Assembly: GCA_026996165.1 (NCBI GenBank)
Contig: JALWMP010000108.1
Location: 1-43,322 of the forward strand
Direction: 5' to 3'
From: Campylobacteraceae bacterium
GTDB lineage: Bacteria > Campylobacterota > Campylobacteria > Campylobacterales > Sulfurovaceae
Length of the DNA stretch: 43,322 bases
Position 1 is the stretch's first letter. The number at the start of each line of letters is the position of its first letter. Both the position numbers and the translations under genes were made by a program. Shown here piece after piece: positions 1-6,900 of the stretch. The notes beneath the pieces were generated by a model, which made no database searches, was not told where the DNA came from, and saw nothing but the letters and a program-made list of their open reading frames with translations.

Positions 1-217
1 AGCTTAAAAATGAAAATAGTTTAAACCTATTTCAGAAAATCACTTAAAAATTTCTAATTAAGTTCTCTCTTTATCGTGTTTTTATTTAAAAACTTCGAAA
101 AAAACTCAAATAGACGTTTGTTTTGTTTTCTTATATTTAGTTGTTAAAGACCATTTAAAAACTCTAGGAACTTTATCGACTTAAACTCTAAGTAGTCCCC
201 AATGTTCTTGGACGCGT
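1..217 (-). other. rRNA operon leader (16S leader, leftward)
   Basis: No coding region is visible here. Read leftward, the sequence lies directly downstream of a consensus promoter (218-246). It carries TGGTCTTTAACAA at 141-153, which differs by one base from the boxA antitermination site of the E. coli rrn leader (TGCTCTTTAACAA). Strong promoter, GC-rich discriminator, long AT-rich untranslated leader and boxA is the standard arrangement of a ribosomal RNA operon. The 16S gene itself is not in the window and is inferred to begin just beyond position 1. The alternative would be another stable RNA transcript. Confidence 0.75.
141..153 (-). promoter_or_regulatory. boxA-like antitermination site
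   Basis: The minus strand reads TGGTCTTTAACAA, about 60 bases downstream of the predicted start of the leftward transcript. It matches the rrn boxA (NusB/NusE binding) at 12 of 13 positions, which supports identifying the transcript as a ribosomal RNA precursor. Confidence 0.7.
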
Positions 218-246
218 ATTATAGGAGATTTTCTTTTGCTTGTCAA
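218..246 (-). promoter_or_regulatory. Consensus sigma70 promoter (probable rrn P1)
   Basis: On the minus strand TTGACA (241-246) and TATAAT (218-223) are separated by exactly 17 bases, so both hexamers and the spacer are perfect consensus. An A/T-rich stretch upstream (about 247-285) looks like an UP element. The discriminator after the -10 (bases 211-217, minus-strand ACGCGTC) is GC-rich, as in stringently controlled stable-RNA promoters. Transcription should start near 210-212 and run off the left edge. Confidence 0.85.
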
Positions 247-305
247 GGGTTTTTTGAAATTTATTAAAAAAAATTCAAATTTAATGTTACAAAATAATTC
301 ACTTA

Positions 306-818
306 CTATATAATAGCTTTTTTATGTATCTCTTTTATAATACTCTTTAACTCTTTTCCCTCCATATCAATAATAACATCAGCAACTTTTTTATAAGCTT
401 TTTCTCTCTCTTTATATAATTTCTTTGCTTTTTTAGGTTCTGAAAAGAGTGGACGCTTTTTTAATTTTGATTTTGAATTTTCTGCTGTAGATAATCTATT
501 ATATATCCAATCATAAGAAGCATTTAAAAGAACAACTGTTCCTAACTTCTTTAAATTATTTACATTATAGAATCCACCTCCACAAGAGATAAGTGTATTA
601 TCAACTGATTTTTCAATCCAATCTGCACACTCCTGTTCTAATGCACGAAAGTACTTCTCACCCTCTTTTTCAAAGATAGATTTAATTTTTCTATTTGCCT
701 TAGATTCAATTAAATCATCTGTATCTATATTAAAACATTTATATTTTTCTGCATAGGCTCTTGCTGTTGTTCCCTTGCCTACACCCATAAAACCTATGAG
801 AATAATATTTTTCTTCAT
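306..818 (-). CDS. aroK: Shikimate kinase AroK
   Basis: Phosphorylates shikimate to shikimate-3-phosphate with ATP in the cytoplasmic chorismate pathway. The 170-residue length is normal for AroK. Visible features are an N-terminal P-loop (residues 9-17, GFMGVGKGT), the shikimate-binding IDTDD segment near residue 32, the CGGGFY glycine cluster near residue 79, and the lid region RPLFSEP near residue 122. A GGTAAAAG ribosome site precedes the ATG. It is the last gene before the leftward rRNA promoter and lies 37 bases downstream of the S24 repressor on the same strand, so the two may be co-transcribed. Chorismate is also the substrate of MqnA, encoded at 4141. Confidence 0.95.
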   Translation of the reverse strand: MKKNIILIGFMGVGKGTTARAYAEKYKCFNIDTDDLIESKANRKIKSIFEKEGEKYFRALEQECADWIEKSVDNTLISCGGGFYNVNNLKKLGTVVLLNASYDWIYNRLSTAENSKSKLKKRPLFSEPKKAKKLYKEREKAYKKVADVIIDMEGKELKSIIKEIHKKAII

Positions 819-855
819 CTTTTACCTTTTTTTAGTAAATTATACTAAATTTTTA

Positions 856-1509
856 CTACAGACTTTCGATATTTCCCACAACTCTTCCAACAATTTCAAC
901 TTCACTAGGTGTAATTATCTCTGAACTATATGCTTTATTATCTGATATTAACTCTATCATTCCATCAGCACGTTGTCGAATACGCTTAATAAAGAGTCCT
1001 GCCGTAGTTGAAGCAACAAAAATTCCATCTTTATTAATATTAGTCTGCTCTCTATCAATAAATACTATTGAACTATCTTGAAGTGTAGGCTCCATCGACT
1101 CACCATCAACATTAATTGCTTCTAAAACCCTATTTGAGGAGGGAGCAATACTCTTCATAAGAGTTTTATCTATAGAAAGAACCTTATAATTCTCATCAAA
1201 ATTAAATGCTCCTCCACCCGCACTTGCTCTTATATCTGAGAAGTAATGTACTTGAAAAAACTTATCTGTCTCCTCAGCTAACATTTCAATATCTTGATCA
1301 AAGAAGAGCCAATTTATACTTATCTTCTTATTTGCACAATACTCTAAAATCTCTTTAAAAGGAATAGAGTTTCTCTTTTTCATAGTTGCAAAGGTTGTTT
1401 GTGGAATTGCTAATGCGTTAGCTACATCTTTATCAAATATTTTTTTACCCTTTTTTTCTAATGCAATTATCTCTTTTATCTTTTTTATTACTTTTTTTAA
1501 GTCATACAT
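856..1509 (-). CDS. CI/LexA-like S24 peptidase-type transcriptional repressor
   Basis: A 217-residue regulator with an N-terminal helix-turn-helix of the phage CI type (about residues 5-70, including AIPQTTFATMKKRNSIP) and a C-terminal S24 self-cleavage domain. The predicted Ser-Lys dyad is S138 in GESMEPT and K175 in LFIKRI. The cleavage-like segment is RASAGGG at 94-100. Family knowledge: such proteins repress until RecA-stimulated or stress-induced self-cleavage. No other prophage genes are nearby, so it may be a domesticated regulator. A dyad at 1534-1552, between its start and the divergent small ORF, is a candidate operator. The exact regulon is unknown. Confidence 0.88.
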   Translation of the reverse strand: MYDLKKVIKKIKEIIALEKKGKKIFDKDVANALAIPQTTFATMKKRNSIPFKEILEYCANKKISINWLFFDQDIEMLAEETDKFFQVHYFSDIRASAGGGAFNFDENYKVLSIDKTLMKSIAPSSNRVLEAINVDGESMEPTLQDSSIVFIDREQTNINKDGIFVASTTAGLFIKRIRQRADGMIELISDNKAYSSEIITPSEVEIVGRVVGNIESL

Positions 1510-1533
1510 ATTTTAACCTTTTATTGTTTTTAT

Positions 1534-1552
1534 CAAATTATATTACAATTTG
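1534..1552. promoter_or_regulatory. Candidate operator dyad
   Basis: CAAATT (1534-1539) and AATTTG (1547-1552) form an inverted repeat with a 7-base spacer, in the gap between the leftward S24 repressor and the rightward small ORF at 1622. The position suits an autoregulatory operator. AT-rich dyads are frequent in this genome, so this is inference. Confidence 0.35.
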
Positions 1553-1621
1553 ACATATTTGTAACTTAACTAAGAAAAAAAGACTATAATCTTATGATAT
1601 TTGAAATAAAAAGGATTTTAA

Positions 1622-1741
1622 ATGAATGCAAAAACAAATAAAAAAATATTAAATGAGGCAATAAAGAGTGGATGTAAAACTGTTGCAGAGTTGGCACTCT
1701 ATCTAAAAATACGTACCAACATCGTTTACAGAAAAAATTAA
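1622..1741 (+). CDS. Very small HTH-like protein divergent from the S24 repressor
   Basis: A 39-codon ORF starting with ATG, preceded by AAAGGA at a suitable distance and by a perfect TATAAT at 1585-1590. The product is mostly a basic helical segment followed by TVAELALYLKIRTNIVYRK, which resembles the recognition helix pair of excisionase/HTH_17-type DNA-binding domains (AELA..L..S..TVYR). It is divergent from the repressor, like a cro or antirepressor partner, and its stop codon overlaps the end of moeA by 4 bases. It could be a fragment of a longer HTH protein, so the function is a guess and only the ORF, ribosome site and HTH resemblance are seen. Confidence 0.5.
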   Translation: MNAKTNKKILNEAIKSGCKTVAELALYLKIRTNIVYRKN

Positions 1742-2943
1742 TCTATAAGAAGTATCTTAACCTTATCTCCTACAGCTTTAGGTTCATCATCTTCAGATGT
1801 TACTAACAGAGCTGTTGAGCCTAACATATTAGTTAAAATTGCAGAAGTACCTGACTTTTTACCATCAAAGTCTACAAAATATTGACCATCTTCTAAACTA
1901 TATCTACACGCTGTGAACTCCTCTTTTTTAATATGTTTATTAAAAGGAGAACGTAAAGTTGCTTCAACCGTATGTAAAGGATATGGAGCATTTTGCAACT
2001 TAGCAATTAAAGGAACTACATATAATAGAGCTGTCACGGTTGAAGAGTAAGCAAAACCTGGTAATCCTACAATAAATTTATCACCCTTTTTTGCAACCAT
2101 AATATGTTGTCCAGGTTTTACACGAACTCCTTTAAATAGAACTTCACAGCCAAGTTCTACAATAACATCTTTGACAAAATCAAAATCTCCAACACTTACT
2201 CCACCTGTAGTTACTACAATATCACTCTGTTCTAATGCCAGAGCAACATTTTCTAAAATACTCTCTTTATCATCAGTAATACACCCTAACTGCATTGGCT
2301 TACCACCATATTTTCTAATCAATGCCTCTAAAATATAGTTATTTGAACTTCGTATTTGTGCATCTGAAGTCTGTATCGCCCCTAGCTCTAATAACTCGGA
2401 ACCTGTAGATAAAATAGAGACTCTAGGTTTCTCATAAACCAAAGGAGAGACAACATTTAAACTTGCCATTACACCAATATCTGCAAAGTTTATTTTTGTT
2501 CCTTCTTTTATGAGTCTTTGCCCCTTTTCATAGTTCTCACCAACAGCTCGAACAGAAAAACCATAAGGAACATCTTCATTAATAACAATCTCATTACCCT
2601 CAACTGTTACATTTTCAATAGGAATAAGTGTATCTGCTCCATTTGGCATAAGAGAACCTGTAAAGGTCTTAATACACTGCCCACCCATTACCTCATCGGT
2701 TAAGCTAGAACCTGCGGGATTAATACTTGTAATCTTTAATCGTTTTAAAGGTTGGTCTTCATGTTTAATAGCATATCCGTCCATTGCAGAAGTTGGAAAT
2801 TCTGGAGAGTTATGGTCTGCAATAATATCTTGAGCTAATACATAACCTAAAGTATCAGTTAAATATTTTTTAAATTTTTTATAGTTTCTAATCTCTATAT
2901 TTTCAATAATCTCTTGTGACTCTTCGAAGTGCATAAATGCCAT
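1738..2943 (-). CDS. moeA: Molybdopterin molybdenumtransferase MoeA
   Basis: Inserts molybdate into adenylylated molybdopterin in the last step of molybdenum-cofactor synthesis. At 401 residues it has the normal MoeA length. Seen are the N-terminal SAMDGYA motif (about residues 52-58), the molybdopterin-binding TTGGVSVGDFDFVKD stretch in the middle domain (about 245-260), and VGLPGFAYS near residue 293. A good ribosome site (AAAAGGAAAAACGA) precedes the ATG. It lies downstream of moaD-moaE on the same strand but is separated from moaE by a 446-base gap holding three small palindromes and a mobile hairpin element, so an ancestral moaD-moaE-moeA operon may have been split. Confidence 0.95.
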   Translation of the reverse strand: MAFMHFEESQEIIENIEIRNYKKFKKYLTDTLGYVLAQDIIADHNSPEFPTSAMDGYAIKHEDQPLKRLKITSINPAGSSLTDEVMGGQCIKTFTGSLMPNGADTLIPIENVTVEGNEIVINEDVPYGFSVRAVGENYEKGQRLIKEGTKINFADIGVMASLNVVSPLVYEKPRVSILSTGSELLELGAIQTSDAQIRSSNNYILEALIRKYGGKPMQLGCITDDKESILENVALALEQSDIVVTTGGVSVGDFDFVKDVIVELGCEVLFKGVRVKPGQHIMVAKKGDKFIVGLPGFAYSSTVTALLYVVPLIAKLQNAPYPLHTVEATLRSPFNKHIKKEEFTACRYSLEDGQYFVDFDGKKSGTSAILTNMLGSTALLVTSEDDEPKAVGDKVKILLID

Positions 2944-2965
2944 TTCGTTTTTCCTTTTTTAGTTG

Positions 2966-2987
2966 TTCCTAACGTTCTAGTTGGGAA
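2966..2987. repeat. Short intergenic palindrome
   Basis: TTCCTAAC (2966-2973) pairs with GTTGGGAA (2980-2987) with one wobble. Together with 3014-3037 and 3356-3381 it resembles a small family of intergenic palindromes with an inner CTCT/CTTG-type loop and nearly symmetric arms. It lies just upstream of the moeA ribosome site. Confidence 0.45.
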
Positions 2988-3013
2988 GACATATTAGAAT
3001 TTAATTTTTCCTC

Positions 3014-3037
3014 ATTCCAAAGCTCTAGCTTTGGAAT
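3014..3037. repeat. Short intergenic palindrome
   Basis: ATTCCAAAGC (3014-3023) and GCTTTGGAAT (3028-3037) are perfectly complementary around a 4-base loop. It lies a few bases left of the mobile hairpin element at 3046. On the minus strand it is followed by GAGGAAAAATT rather than a clean T-run, so a terminator role is uncertain. Confidence 0.55.
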
Positions 3038-3045
3038 ACTTATTA

Positions 3046-3310
3046 ACCTGAGTTCGATGGAATATCATATCCACAAAAGCCTAAAAATAGGTAAGATTTT
3101 CAAAATCAAATTCGCAGGACTAGCCGTAGCTAATTCAAGAATTTTATTTGGGAAAGATTGCCTATTTTTAGGCTTCCCTTCGGGTTTTGTGAGGTTTCCC
3201 ATATGCTTAGACAGATTTTTTTGAATTAACTAGTTAGTCCTGCAAAAATCTGCCGTTGCCTATGAAAAACCTCATAAAATTGTGGATATGATATTCCATC
3301 GAACTCAGGT
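3046..3310. mobile_element. MITE-like hairpin element, copy 1 (265 bp, IS982-type ends)
   Basis: Terminal inverted repeats of roughly 30 bases begin ACCTGAGTTCGATGGAATAT and return at the right end as the reverse complement. The element is flanked by the direct repeat TATTA (3041-3045 and 3311-3315), consistent with a 5-base target duplication. It has no ORF of useful length. The interior is built of nested complementary segments, including GCCTAAAAATAGG against CCTATTTTTAGGC. The first 12 bases equal the inverted-repeat tip of the IS982-like remnant at 6668-7490, so an IS982-family transposase probably mobilised it. A second copy with a longer stem is at 6900-7239. Confidence 0.85.
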
Positions 3311-3355
3311 TATTAGAGAAAAAATAAACTAAAGCTATTGTAATCTCTAATATTA

Positions 3356-3381
3356 GGTAACAAAGCAAGAGCTTTGTTACC
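3356..3381. repeat. Short intergenic palindrome downstream of moaE
   Basis: GGTAACAAAGC (3356-3366) and GCTTTGTTACC (3371-3381) form a perfect 11-bp stem with a 4-base loop, immediately downstream of the moaE stop codon. It could act as a weak terminator or mRNA stabiliser, but no U-tract follows on the minus strand. It is related in style to the palindromes at 2966 and 3014. Confidence 0.55.
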
Positions 3382-3389
3382 AATGAAAC

Positions 3390-3824
3390 CTACGCCAACA
3401 ATCCACTACCACTCATAGGTGTACTTCTATCCTCTGCATAGATTCGTTTTCCATCTTTAACATCATACTTCCAAATTGGAGCATTTGCCTTAAAGTCCTC
3501 TACAAACTCATCAATAAGCTCTAAAGCTACTCGTCGTTTAGGAGAGAAGACAGCAGATATATATGAAGAGGTATGCACAGGTACATCACCGATAGAGTGA
3601 GCCATTTTTACTTTAGCACCTAACTCTTCAGCTCTTTTTACCCAACCTTGAAACCACTGTTCTAAAATAGGTTCATAAATATCAAAACTTAATGCTTCAA
3701 TACCATCTTCAGCTCGAATTGTTCCTACAAAAGGAATATATGCTCCATAGTTAGAGTTCTTCTCTTCTTTTAACCATTTAGAAAAGATAGCCTCAATATC
3801 AAGGGGTCCATGATACAGCTCCAT
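3390..3824 (-). CDS. moaE: Molybdopterin synthase catalytic subunit MoaE
   Basis: The large subunit of molybdopterin synthase transfers sulfur from the thiocarboxylated C-terminus of MoaD to precursor Z (cPMP). The 144-residue product contains YGAYIPFVGTIR near the N-terminus, PKRRVALELIDEFVEDFKANAPIWKYD near the C-terminus and a typical MoaE length. I place the start at the ATG ending at 3824, one base past the moaD stop, because the protein then begins MELYHGPLD as family members do. A GTG start at 3836 would add four residues and overlap moaD by 11 bases. Confidence 0.94.
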   Translation of the reverse strand: MELYHGPLDIEAIFSKWLKEEKNSNYGAYIPFVGTIRAEDGIEALSFDIYEPILEQWFQGWVKRAEELGAKVKMAHSIGDVPVHTSSYISAVFSPKRRVALELIDEFVEDFKANAPIWKYDVKDGKRIYAEDRSTPMSGSGLLA

Positions 3825-3825
3825 C

Positions 3826-4047
3826 TTAACCACCACACACAGGAGGAAGAATTGAAATTTTATCTCCTGATTTTAATATCATGCTTAAATCTGACACCAT
3901 TTGGTCATTAACTGCTACAGCACACTTAGATAACCATGGAGCAATAGTCTCAATATTTTGTAGTTGAGTTGCTACATCTGCCAATGTTTTTGCCTCTAGT
4001 TCTAATACCTCTTGCGATATTGGTCCTAGAAATTCTACTTTTACCAC
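3826..4047 (-). CDS. moaD: Molybdopterin synthase sulfur carrier subunit MoaD
   Basis: A 73-residue ubiquitin-like protein ending in PPVCGG. The terminal Gly-Gly is the site that is adenylylated and thiocarboxylated to deliver sulfur to MoaE, which is encoded directly downstream. The start is GTG, supported by GGAAGAG a few bases upstream. A leftward TATAAT at 4085-4090 in the divergent gap with mqnA is a candidate promoter. Confidence 0.94.
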   Translation of the reverse strand: MVKVEFLGPISQEVLELEAKTLADVATQLQNIETIAPWLSKCAVAVNDQMVSDLSMILKSGDKISILPPVCGG

Positions 4048-4140
4048 GCACTCTTCCTTTTTTAAGATTAATACACGTTAGGTGATTATAAAAGTTGTTT
4101 GATATAATCATGCTTAAATTTTTTATGAAAGAGATGAACT

Positions 4141-4788
4141 GTGAAATTTGGCTCTATTAGCTACCTTAACCTACTACCATTTCAAGTCTTTTTAAAACGC
4201 TATCTTCCTGATTCAGGTTTAAAAAAAGGGTTAGCCTATAGAAGAGATGTTCCAAGCCAAATAAACAAAGCCCTACATAAACGTCAAATTAATGCAGGGT
4301 TTATCTCTAGCATAGAGTCAAAAAAATATAACTGTACCGATTTAGGAATTATTGCCAATAGAGCCGTTTACTCTGTATTTATTATAGAAGGGGAAAATAA
4401 AAGTGACCATGAGTCTGCCTCCTCTAATCGTCTTGCAAAAGTCCTAAATCTACAAGGAGAAGTCCTTATTGGAGATAAAGCACTTGTCTACTACTTAAAT
4501 GGAGGAGAAGGCATAGACCTAGCCACCCAATGGTACAAAGAGACTAACCTACCTTTTGTCTTTGCACGTCTATGCTACACTTGTCATGGTAAAACTGTAG
4601 AAAAAATCGCAAAAAAGTTTAGCAAACAACCAATAAAAATACCCCAATACATTTTAAAACATGAAGCTCAAAAAAGAGGCATAACTCCAAAGCAACTACA
4701 ATGGTATTTAAAGCACATTGAGTATAATATGTGTCATAAAGCTAAAAAATCTTTAAGACTATTTTTAAAAAAGAGTAATAAATTATGA
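4141..4788 (+). CDS. mqnA: Chorismate dehydratase MqnA (futalosine menaquinone pathway)
   Basis: Dehydrates chorismate to 3-enolpyruvylbenzoate, the first committed step of futalosine-dependent menaquinone synthesis. The 215-residue protein has a periplasmic-binding-protein-like fold signature: the opening KFGSISYLNLLPF is characteristic of the MqnA family, and GFISSIES and LIGDKALVYY follow. The start is GTG, with AAAGAGATGAA upstream acting as ribosome site. Its TGA overlaps the ATG of waaC by four bases, so menaquinone and LOS synthesis share a transcript. The later-step enzyme MqnD is encoded at 27542. A TATAAT at 4103-4108 is the likely -10. Confidence 0.92.
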   Translation: MKFGSISYLNLLPFQVFLKRYLPDSGLKKGLAYRRDVPSQINKALHKRQINAGFISSIESKKYNCTDLGIIANRAVYSVFIIEGENKSDHESASSNRLAKVLNLQGEVLIGDKALVYYLNGGEGIDLATQWYKETNLPFVFARLCYTCHGKTVEKIAKKFSKQPIKIPQYILKHEAQKRGITPKQLQWYLKHIEYNMCHKAKKSLRLFLKKSNKL

Positions 4789-5768
4789 AAATTGCCATTG
4801 TAAAACTCTCTGCCATGGGAGATATTATCCATGCTATGGTTGCCCTACAGTTTATAAAAAGAGCCAGACCAGATATTCAAATAGATTGGATAGTTGAAGA
4901 GGATTTTAAACAAATATTGGAGAATAACCCACATATTGACAATATTTTAACAATCAATTTAAAATCTATAAAAAAAGATAAAAAACAGCTCTTAAATGAG
5001 ATAAAAAAGATAAAATTCTATGCCAATAACCATTACGATTTAGTTATTGATGCACAAGGGCTTATTAAATCTGCTATTAGCTCCAAACTATTAGGAGATA
5101 AGATTGTAGGATTTTCAAAAAACTCTATTCGCGAGGGGGTTGCTTCCTATTTTTACCAACAAAAAGTAGAGATAGCTTATAAAGCCAATGCTATTGAACG
5201 AAACATAAAGGTACTTTGTGAACCACTAAATATTGAAGTTAAAAAAGAAGATATTTTAAATAAAGAGCCTTTTTTATATTATAAATCTACCCCTAAACTA
5301 CCTATAGAGAGCTATGTAGTCTTTGTAGTTGGAGCTTCTGTAGCACCTAAAATCTACCCAAAAGAGCTATTTTTAGAGGTAGCTAAGAGGCTCAATGAAA
5401 ATATTCTTGTTATCTGGGCAAACGATGAGGAGAAATCTGTTGCCCAATTTCTAAAAGAGCATAGCCAAAATATAACCATTGCCCCAAAAGTAAACCTAGA
5501 TGAGCTTAAAGCTCTTATTCATAAAGCCAAGTTAGTCATAGGTGGTGACACAGGTCCTACACACATGGCATGGGCATTAAATACCCCCTCTATTACACTT
5601 TTTGGAAATACCCCTGAGTATAGAAATACATATATAACCAAGATTAACAAAGTTCTAAAGTCTAGTTCAGTTGTCAATCCACTCAAACTAGACAAAAATG
5701 ACTACTCAATTAAAGAGATAGACCCAAAAGAGGTAACTACCCTAGCTAAGGAGCTTTTAGATGCGTGA
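4785..5768 (+). CDS. waaC: Lipopolysaccharide heptosyltransferase I WaaC
   Basis: A GT9-family enzyme that transfers the first L,D-heptose from ADP-heptose to Kdo of the lipid A-Kdo core, at the cytoplasmic side of the inner membrane. The N-terminus KIAIVKLSAMGDIIHAMVALQFI is typical of WaaC. The C-terminal donor-binding part has VIGGDTGPTHMAWALNTPSITLFG. Length 327 is normal. It overlaps mqnA by 4 bases and lpxL by 8 bases, indicating translational coupling. Of the four GT9 genes in the window, this and waaF (19874) are the most confidently assigned. Confidence 0.92.
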   Translation: MKIAIVKLSAMGDIIHAMVALQFIKRARPDIQIDWIVEEDFKQILENNPHIDNILTINLKSIKKDKKQLLNEIKKIKFYANNHYDLVIDAQGLIKSAISSKLLGDKIVGFSKNSIREGVASYFYQQKVEIAYKANAIERNIKVLCEPLNIEVKKEDILNKEPFLYYKSTPKLPIESYVVFVVGASVAPKIYPKELFLEVAKRLNENILVIWANDEEKSVAQFLKEHSQNITIAPKVNLDELKALIHKAKLVIGGDTGPTHMAWALNTPSITLFGNTPEYRNTYITKINKVLKSSSVVNPLKLDKNDYSIKEIDPKEVTTLAKELLDA

Positions 5769-6666
5769 TTACCTCTATTTAGGTCTCTACAAAACCTTCT
5801 CTTTTCTCTTAAAGGTTCTACCCCACTCTATGGAACGCTCCTTAATGAAAGCTCTTGGACGCTTTGCATACTTTGTTAGCAAAAAGCACCAAAAAATTAT
5901 TAACAATAACCTTGATTTAGCTTTTGATAAAAGACTTACTAAAGAGGAGAAAAAAGAGATAGGTATTTCAGCTTTTATAAACCTAGCCGATACCACTTTT
6001 GGCATTATAAAGCGTGACAATATGCCAAAGGAACAAGTTCTAAAAAATGTAACCTTTGAAAATGAAGAGATAGTTAAAAAGTACCAACAAGAGAAAAAAC
6101 AGTTTATCTTTATTACAGGACACTATGGAAATTGGGAACTTCTCTCACAAGCCATTGCTATCTATTTTGACTTAACTCTTGTAGGAGTAGGAAGAAAACT
6201 AGACTCTGATGTAATGGACGAGATTCTTAAAAAAAATAGAGAGCGTTTTAATGTAGAGATGGTCTACAAAAAAGGGGCAATGAAAGGGTGCATTAGAGCC
6301 ATTGCCAAAAAGAAGACTATAGGTATCTTAGTTGACCAACATCTACCACTTGAACAATCTATTGTGGTAGACTTTTTCAATCATAAAGTAACTCATACCC
6401 CTATTGCCTCTATTTTATCTCGTAAGTTTGGGGTTGACCTTATTCCTGCTTTTATCTCAACTGATGATTATGAACAGTACACTGTTAGGATTTATGAGCC
6501 AATTAAGAGTATAAAAACAGAGAATCAAGAGGCTGATTTAGAGACAACGACCATTGCCCAAGCTAAAGTGATGGAGAGAATAATTAAAGAGAACCCAAAG
6601 CAGTGGTTTTGGATGCATAAACGTTGGAAAGAGTTTTATAAAAAAGAGTTGTATGACTACCTATAA
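5761..6666 (+). CDS. lpxL: Lipid A biosynthesis lauroyl/myristoyl acyltransferase (LpxL/HtrB family)
   Basis: Transfers a secondary acyl chain from acyl-ACP onto Kdo2-lipid IVA. The 301-residue product has an N-terminal membrane-associated helix (YKTFSFLLKVLPHSMERSLMK), the catalytic HX4E motif in GHYGNWE (about residue 120), the downstream VDQHLP segment and a WMHKRWK C-terminal stretch, all classical for the family. It overlaps waaC by 8 bases. Its stop codon at 6664-6666 is immediately followed by the left end of the IS982-like remnant, whose 6-base target duplication TATAAA includes that stop. The chain specificity cannot be told from sequence. Confidence 0.92.
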   Translation: MRDYLYLGLYKTFSFLLKVLPHSMERSLMKALGRFAYFVSKKHQKIINNNLDLAFDKRLTKEEKKEIGISAFINLADTTFGIIKRDNMPKEQVLKNVTFENEEIVKKYQQEKKQFIFITGHYGNWELLSQAIAIYFDLTLVGVGRKLDSDVMDEILKKNRERFNVEMVYKKGAMKGCIRAIAKKKTIGILVDQHLPLEQSIVVDFFNHKVTHTPIASILSRKFGVDLIPAFISTDDYEQYTVRIYEPIKSIKTENQEADLETTTIAQAKVMERIIKENPKQWFWMHKRWKEFYKKELYDYL

Positions 6667-6700
6667 AACCTAAGTTCGACAAAAAAGAAGCCTAAAAGAG

Positions 6701-6745
6701 TAGTCACCTTATAATTTTAAAGCCAAAAAAACAAAAAGGTGACTA
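6701..6745 (+). promoter_or_regulatory. Hairpin able to sequester the transposase ribosome site
   Basis: TAGTCACCTT (6701-6710) is perfectly complementary to AAGGTGACTA (6736-6745). The right arm contains the GGTGA ribosome site of the transposase ATG at 6751. In transcripts entering from lpxL the hairpin would form and block translation. This RBS-hiding design is known for other insertion sequences. A TATAAT at 6709-6714 lies inside the left arm and loop, so transcripts initiated there would lack the left arm. Confidence 0.6.
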
Positions 6746-6750
6746 AAAAA

Positions 6751-6900
6751 ATGTTAACAAAAATATTCTTTGAGATAGATGACTTTATGCAAGAGTTTGA
6801 AGAAGAGTATAAAAAAAGATTATTGACTAGCAAAAAAGAGAGAGTAAAGTATAATTCACGACTTACACTTAGTGAAGTGATGAGTATTTTAGTCTATTAA
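6751..6900 (+). pseudogene. IS982-type transposase, N-terminal fragment
   Basis: ATG at 6751 follows GGTGACTAAAAAA. The 49 codons read MLTKIFFEIDDFMQEFEEEY and end in LTLSEVMSILVY, matching the start of IS982-family transposases (EIDDFC..FE and LSLSEIMTI). The TAA stop at 6898-6900 spans the junction with the hairpin element at 6900, so the insertion itself created the stop. The remaining transposase domain, including the first catalytic acidic residues, is lost. Confidence 0.8.
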
